Shown: positions 58,916 to 64,000 of the stretch, one piece after another
How the letters are laid out: each line of letters opens with the position of its first letter
Position numbering within the stretch: position 1 is the first letter of the stretch
Notes under the pieces: generated by a model
Told to the model about the DNA's origin: nothing
What the model saw: the letters and a program-made list of their open reading frames with translations, nothing else
The model's database searches: none
Assembly: GCA_002221725.1 (NCBI GenBank)
Contig: NJFT01000016.1
Location: forward strand, 124,001-188,000
Source of the DNA: Scedosporium boydii
Lineage: Eukaryota > Ascomycota > Sordariomycetes > Microascales > Microascaceae
DNA length: 64,000 bases
Direction: 5' to 3'
Position numbers and translations under genes: made by a program

Positions 58916-60498
58916 GCTTGACACAATTATGAAATGTCTCTATGTCGGCCTTACTTCTCCAGCCCCTTACTACATTTGGATATAATTCGATAGCATAAAT
59001 TCGTTTGATGAATTATCAATTTGAAGTGTTGAAGCTAGTATAATCAGATGCAATGAGCACTTGTGATTGTCTCATGCTCAGCCCCTGCGAAGTGGTCATA
59101 TCCAATCTACGAAGTACCTCTTGCCTCTTCTTAGTCACAAAAAATTCCAATAAACCGGTTCTAAGTTTAATCCGCTGGAGGAACCGCTGGAGGAACCGGT
59201 AGCTAAGAGGCTTAACGATATCCAACATCGTGTAATCCAGATACCGAGAATGGATCTTGCCGGCATGTGATGTGGCTCACCAGCGTGGCTTGCCTGGGGA
59301 TGCTGGGCAAGAACTTGGGGACGCCTGCCTTCATCTGATAGACCCTTGTGACATGGTTAGGAGGATACATTAACGTGACTACTGTGTCTGGTGTTCTGGT
59401 TCTACGTCGTAGTCTTCTGCCTCTTTGCCATGATTACCTGGAAATCAGTTGGGCTGGATGAACTTGACGCAAAAGTAGTAATACATCCTGATGAAAAATT
59501 GGGCGCAGTGACAATCAGACATCATCGCCTGCTGGGGGTTGAGATTTAGGAAGAAAGTGGCGGAAACATGATGAGGGGCTAGACTTGATATTGATGCTCT
59601 GAAGCATTAGAGACAGCTTTACCTGTGTAGACAATGAGAATGTCAAAGGATTCTGAGTGGAGGTGGTCGACTGGAACGGTGTAAAGATTCCACATCAAAT
59701 GCATTTGATCCCATCAAACGTGGGACTAGGCGCTCAAGTTCACATTCTAAATCCATACTGTGGTAAGAAATATTGAATGGAGTTTCCTGGAAGTCTGCGT
59801 CAACCCGCCGATCGGGTCTGGGTGTCGCTGAGCTTTTGTCTGCCCTGTTGAGAACAAAAAGTGTGGTCGGCGCGGGACGAACCCAGAATTGAACAGCGGC
59901 TGTTTGCTTGACTCATCATCACCGTGAATCGGGTAAATCACGTGAACAAATGCGTCCCGCCTAAAAAATGGTTTCGTTTCCACCGCTACGCCAAATCCCC
60001 CCCAAAACCCTCGAAACTACCCCACACTCGATTTTCCCTCTCAATTCTCCTCTCCCCCAATACCCTCCTGCATTTGATCCATCCATCATCATCCATCCAT
60101 CCACCCCTCCCCAAATATTTTGTCGATACCCTTTTAAACGCCCCTGGTATCTCAGTCGGCTTGTTATAACTCCAGGCTGGAATCCAATGATCCTTTGATT
60201 TCGCCAATACAGCTTCTCCGCCACCAACGTGGGGAAGGCTTCTGGTGAGCCAGTGGAGGATCGGGGGAAGGAACGAAGCGAGCTACCGCTGCCTACCAAC
60301 GCATATCACCGACTTCTCATCAAGTCTATCACCTGTGCCGACTTCCCAGCCGTCTACATTTCCCGACTTGTGTTCAACATCAGGTCCCTCCTCTCATCGC
60401 GTCTCATCTCCTCTCATCCGGGGCACTCGCGAGATTCGACTTTTTAAACTTTATCTCCTCTTATCCTCAAATTCTGCAACCCACCCTTTCTTCCCGCC
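58916..60498. other. Intergenic region, BRF1 promoter side
   Basis: No gene is seen. About 59,990-60,130 is strongly C- and T-rich, as in many fungal core promoters. A TACGAAGTAC word is at 59,108. Confidence 0.6.
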
Positions 60499-62775
60499 AT
60501 GTCGTCCTTCATCACACCCACTAAGCGGGCTCAGAAGGGCGGCCAGTCTATGAGGCCCAAGGCCCTTCAGAGGCCTAATCCTATTCGCCAGATGCGAGAG
60601 CATGAAGAGAGGCGCCAGGCTGAGCGAGCTGCTGCCGTTGCTGCCGCTGCCGCTTCTGCCACTACGCGACCCTCAGGTGGGCTTCAGTGTCCCAACAAGA
60701 GCTGTACCCGACCAAATGTCGTCGATGGTACCTGTCGCAGCTGTGGTCGTGTCGCTGATGACAGCAACATCGTGTCCGAAATTCAATTCGGCGAGACCTC
60801 TGCCGGTGCTGCTGTAGTCCAAGGTAGCTATATCGGAGCTGACCAGGCTGGTGTTCGAAGCCTTGGTCCCAACTTTCGTCGCATTGGCGGCTCTTCTGAT
60901 GAGAGGGAGCGATCTATCCGTGATGCAAAGCAGCTCATGCAAGGATTCGCCAATCAGCTTAACATCAGCGAATCTCTAGTCGCCGCCGGTGTGCAGGCCT
61001 TCAAACTTGCGTCGGCCGCCAACTTTATCCAAGGTCGAACTCTCCCCATGGTTGCCGCAGTTTGTCTCTATGCAGCATGCCGAAATGAGCCTCCTTGCAA
61101 AATTATGCTCATCGATCTCGCCGATCTCACCCAGATCAATGTTTTCCGCCTCGGTCGAGCCTTCAAGGCCCTCAACAGGGCTGTTCCAATCTGCAGTGAC
61201 GGCCTAGTCCCCGTCTATCCCGAGGATCTCATCTACCGATTTGCCAGCAGACTCGAATTCTACGAAAAGACTAACAAGGTTGCCGAGGATGCCGTCCGTC
61301 TGGTGCGACGTATGAGCCGGGACTGGATGGTTATGGGCCGTCGCCCTTCCGGTATTTGTGGTGCCTGTCTTCTTATGGCAGCCCGCATGAACAATTTCCG
61401 CCGAACGGTGCGCGAGGTTGTTTACATTGTCAAAGTCACAAACCACACTATCCAAAGCCGTCTCGAGGAGTTCAAGTTCACCGAGTCGAGTAACATGACG
61501 GTCGAGGACTTTTTGACCCAAGACTTCCTCGAGTCTTCGCACGATCCCCCTTCTTTCTACCGAAAGTCCGATGAGTACAAGGAGATGATGAAGGGTAAAA
61601 GCCGGAAGCGGAAGCGAACAGCTACCGATACTGGCGACGAGGATGAGGCTGACGGCGCCTCCGTTGTCGATGGCGAGGGTAGCAGTCCTTCGGCCACACC
61701 CGTGCCTCAACCACCGCAGCTTGAGATGGTAGACGTAGGAGATGGCCAGGAGCCCATCCCCATCGATCCTAAGATTATCTCTGAAAGCGCTTCGGCTGCT
61801 GCTGCTGCTGCCAATATCTCCGCCCCATCTTCTGGCCCAGAGCTCCGCCGGGATGCGGACGGATTCGTTATCCCACCTCTTCCAGTAGCAGCCGCTCCAG
61901 ATGTGCCGTCGCTTGGTGATCCTAACAGCACCGACGCCCTGGCTAAGTTGGCCGGGGAGTTTGGGGATGCTTTAGAGGAAGCCATTAATGAAGACGCTGC
62001 TGCAGCCACCGCCAGACACGCCGCTTCGGTTCCCGCCAAAGGCAAAGCCCCGAAAAAGAAATTGCCCGTGACCGAAGCCTGGGAGCGAGACGAGACCGTG
62101 CTTGAAGAGGAGATTTCGGAGATTTTCAATGACCCCCAGACTATGGAGCACGCCATGGCTTTCAGTAACGCTGAGCAGCGAGCGCAGTTGCACACCATGT
62201 GGGCCAACCAGATCCGGCCCCAGAAGGAAGTTTCCATGTCCGAGATTGTAGGCGAGGATGAATTCGCCAACGACCCCGAGGTCATGTATTGTCTTCTTTC
62301 GGCGGAGGAGTCCCTCGTCAAGGAGCGTCTCTGGGTGAACGAGAATCGAGACTGGCTCCGTAACCAGCAAGAGAAAATCTTCCGCAGGAAGGCCGAGGCA
62401 GACAAGCCCAAGGCCACTCGCCGGCGCCGAAAGAAGCCTCGCATCGGAGAGGGTCAGACGAGCCCCGCGAGCACGGCCGCCGAAGCCGCCGTTAATGTCA
62501 TGAAGGAGAGAGCCTTCTCTACGCGTATCAATTACGACGCTATCCGCAGCCTTTTCGACATGGCTAGCCCCGCCGATTCGGGCACTGCTGCGAGCGCCAC
62601 TCCCAGCCAAGCTGGTGGTGAGGAGGGTACCGAGGTCGCTGAGACCGTTGACATTGACGATGACGATGATCTCATTGGTGGGGATGACGACGATGAGGTT
62701 GTGGATGACGAGGGCGGATATGACGACGATGATGGATATGACGATGATGGCGACCTTATCGAGGAGGAATATTAA
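60499..62775 (+). CDS. BRF1: TFIIIB subunit, TFIIB-related factor
   Basis: RNA polymerase III initiation factor that binds TBP and Bdp1 and recruits Pol III to tRNA and 5S genes. Single exon, 758 aa. An N-terminal zinc ribbon with Cys64, Cys69, Cys79 and Cys82 follows a 60-residue basic/alanine-rich extension. Two cyclin repeats follow: about 125-215 (LMQGFANQLNISESLVAAGVQ... INVFRLGRAFKALNRA) and about 220-310 (RMSRDWMVMGRRPSGICGAC). After a low-complexity linker comes the Brf1 homology block that contacts TBP: EISEIFNDPQTMEHA, DDPEVMYCLLSAEES-like and ENRDWLRNQQEKIFRRK, which includes a Lys/Arg cluster. The C-terminal tail is strongly acidic (Asp runs). The call is secure; the zinc-ribbon-first architecture separates it from TFIIB. 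Confidence 0.97.
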   Translation: MSSFITPTKRAQKGGQSMRPKALQRPNPIRQMREHEERRQAERAAAVAAAAASATTRPSGGLQCPNKSCTRPNVVDGTCRSCGRVADDSNIVSEIQFGETSAGAAVVQGSYIGADQAGVRSLGPNFRRIGGSSDERERSIRDAKQLMQGFANQLNISESLVAAGVQAFKLASAANFIQGRTLPMVAAVCLYAACRNEPPCKIMLIDLADLTQINVFRLGRAFKALNRAVPICSDGLVPVYPEDLIYRFASRLEFYEKTNKVAEDAVRLVRRMSRDWMVMGRRPSGICGACLLMAARMNNFRRTVREVVYIVKVTNHTIQSRLEEFKFTESSNMTVEDFLTQDFLESSHDPPSFYRKSDEYKEMMKGKSRKRKRTATDTGDEDEADGASVVDGEGSSPSATPVPQPPQLEMVDVGDGQEPIPIDPKIISESASAAAAAANISAPSSGPELRRDADGFVIPPLPVAAAPDVPSLGDPNSTDALAKLAGEFGDALEEAINEDAAAATARHAASVPAKGKAPKKKLPVTEAWERDETVLEEEISEIFNDPQTMEHAMAFSNAEQRAQLHTMWANQIRPQKEVSMSEIVGEDEFANDPEVMYCLLSAEESLVKERLWVNENRDWLRNQQEKIFRRKAEADKPKATRRRRKKPRIGEGQTSPASTAAEAAVNVMKERAFSTRINYDAIRSLFDMASPADSGTAASATPSQAGGEEGTEVAETVDIDDDDDLIGGDDDDEVVDDEGGYDDDDGYDDDGDLIEEEY

Positions 62776-63164
62776 GGCAGTCAGTCAGTCATGAGGAAGG
62801 GAGGCTGAGCAGCCAGTGCCCATGCGGGGTCTTGAAGAAGCTAACAATACTTCATCTTCTTAATACTTCATCTTGTACTATGAACGGCAGCAGCCGGTAT
62901 AGAGTTCACGACAGAGACGTCCTTGTCGACTATGATACTAGTTTGAGGGTAGACATACTGAAGGTCATATGTTGCCCAATCCAGAGGGAGCGTCAATTCG
63001 TTAGTTTCCGTCCTCTTCGGATAGTTTCTAGAGGAATAAAAGCATGAAATCCAGATTTTTTTCACCTTGCTTTCCGTAAAAACTCCCATAATACTACAAA
63101 TATACCATCGCCCTCAACCACACCTAACCAAAGCCCCTTTTTCTCCACCTTATCTTCTCTCGCC
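62776..63164. other. Convergent 3' flanks of BRF1 and SEC11
   Basis: No gene is seen. Probably holds the terminators of both genes. Confidence 0.65.
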
Positions 63165-63850
63165 TTACTCCCTCTGCAAAATAACAACTAGACCCATAAT
63201 ACCCAACATGGCCGTCTTCAACCAAGGATACTCGGACAACAAAATCGTCACGTAACCCACAAACGGGAAATATCCCACCACGCTCCCAATAATGTCATGT
63301 CTCTCGAGGTAATCCTGGCCCTTGGCGTAGAGTTCCGTATCGTCGCCGACGTTATTATCGCCCTTTGTTAAGAGCTTGGCATTCGGTCTACAAATATCCC
63401 ATAAGCACTGGAAACGTACAGGAGACAGGGGGGGGGAGAGAGAGAGAGAGAGAGAGAAGAAGAAGAAAAAAAAAAAAAAAAAAACGTACCCGGTTCCGAA
63501 TTTCCTCACGACGCGATGTACGATGGGGATATCCTTATCCTTGACGTTGTAAACCACCACCTCGCCGACTTCGGTCTCGGCGAATATGTTTCGGTTCCAG
63601 AGGAAGAGGAGGTCGCCGCGTTGGAAGGCTGGTTCCATGGAGCCGGAGAGGACGACGACGATGGGGGAGGGGGAGTCTGTTGCGATGGAGAGGCCTTTCC
63701 ACATCTGCGAACTTTGTTAGCTCTGGAAAGCGGCTTCTAAAGGATCCAATTGGCGAAGGAGAAGCGTACCATGAATGCTGAGGAGAGGATGAGGCCAAAG
63801 GTTAGGAGTTGGGAGGCGAGATGCCTTGGGTTCGCGAGTGCTGAGACCAT
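63165..63850 (-). CDS. SEC11: Signal peptidase complex catalytic subunit
   Basis: ER-membrane serine protease that cleaves signal peptides, working with Spc1-3. Three exons: 63850-63770, 63704-63490 and 63387-63165, giving 172 aa, close to the 167 aa of yeast Sec11. The joins read [13 protein letters not shown] and KFGTG-PNAKLL. Catalytic residues of the ER-type enzyme are in place: Ser49 in SGSMEP, His90 in IVHRVV (replacing the bacterial lysine) and the Asp of TKGDNN (about 109). The N-terminal hydrophobic segment ([20 protein letters not shown]) and the C-terminal one ([24 protein letters not shown]) anchor it. The second intron contains a purine microsatellite. Required for every secreted protein annotated here. 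Confidence 0.95.
63427..63484. repeat. G-run/(GA)n/(GAA)n/A-run microsatellite in SEC11 intron 2
   Basis: Nearly 60 bp of pure purine on the plus strand fall inside the second intron (63489-63388). On the coding strand this is a long polypyrimidine tract that fills the middle of the intron, between the donor and the branch region. Confidence 0.95.
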
Positions 63851-64000
63851 CTTGGACTGATTTTCCGAGTTCCCCTCGGTGGTGTGCCCTCTTGAAGAGG
63901 GTAGGTGATTTTAGTGGTGTATTAGATGCGGAGAGTATACGTCGTGGCGGGCGAAATTCGAGTCGGCGGGGATTTTTCTCGAAGAAGGGTTGAGATGCGT
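63851..64000. other. SEC11 upstream sequence
   Basis: Short promoter stretch of SEC11 up to the window edge. Nothing specific is recognised. Confidence 0.6.

Noticed and set aside
59840..59900. GGGTTCGTCCC on the minus strand, tRNA-like
   Set aside because: No partner strands for the acceptor or anticodon stems; an isolated B-box-like word.
1..64000. CRISPR arrays, bacterial operons, Shine-Dalgarno sites
   Set aside because: The window is eukaryotic, with spliced genes; no spaced direct repeats of CRISPR type are visible.
1..64000. Full-length transposons
   Set aside because: No transposase, integrase or reverse transcriptase motifs were seen in any frame, and no long terminal repeats were recognised by eye.

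Overview
This window is a piece of the nuclear genome of a filamentous ascomycete (Pezizomycotina; the gene mix suggests a sordariomycete, but I cannot place the species). The evidence is short introns of about 50-200 nt with GT...AG ends and CTAAC-type branch sites, a Q-rich Zn(II)2Cys6 regulator, an ankyrin protein, a hydrolase/NACHT locus, a DUF4246 protein and a killer-toxin-like chitinase. All gene models are read by eye from frames, splice signals and remembered family motifs. No search was run.

Layout. 1-2,490 (-): 5' part of a Zn2Cys6 transcription factor cut by the window edge. 2.5-12.9 kb: about 10 kb with no gene I can support. 12.9-15.3 kb (-): ankyrin-repeat protein, probably with an N-terminal helical exon. 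16.9-17.6 kb (+): MIX23/Cid2. 18.7-21.3 kb (+): NAA15, the NatA auxiliary subunit. 23.5-25.5 kb (+): sphingoid long-chain-base kinase. 26.1 kb (-): a tRNA-like element.

26.3-31 kb is an accessory island. It holds an intact SERAC1-like alpha/beta hydrolase, a degraded hydrolase-NACHT gene only 27 bp upstream of it, and a broken coiled-coil gene. 31.4-37.6 kb holds a 1,292-aa LysM/chitin-binding/GH18 chitinase of the killer-toxin-like type, with a divergently oriented secreted 342-aa protein of unknown function. 38.3-40.7 kb (+): DUF4246 protein. 42.1-42.8 kb (+): DUF1349-like protein. 43.5-46.3 kb (-): alpha/beta hydrolase with a long disordered N-terminus. 46.3-50.9 kb: no gene seen. 50.9-56.1 kb (-): a 1,690-aa secreted protein with three copies of an unnamed domain, a Ser/Thr-rich linker and a Cys-rich C-terminus. 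57.9-58.9 kb (+): RNase Z-like metallo-beta-lactamase-fold protein. 60.5-62.8 kb (+): BRF1, a TFIIIB subunit. 63.2-63.9 kb (-): SEC11, the signal peptidase catalytic subunit.

The flanks are housekeeping genes (N-terminal acetylation, sphingolipid signalling, Pol III transcription, ER signal-peptide cleavage). The 26-56 kb middle is enriched in secreted, modular or immune-like genes. The most interesting hypotheses are a zymocin-like secreted system (chitinase-type delivery protein plus divergent small secreted partner) and the giant three-repeat secreted protein. Both are inferences from architecture and position.
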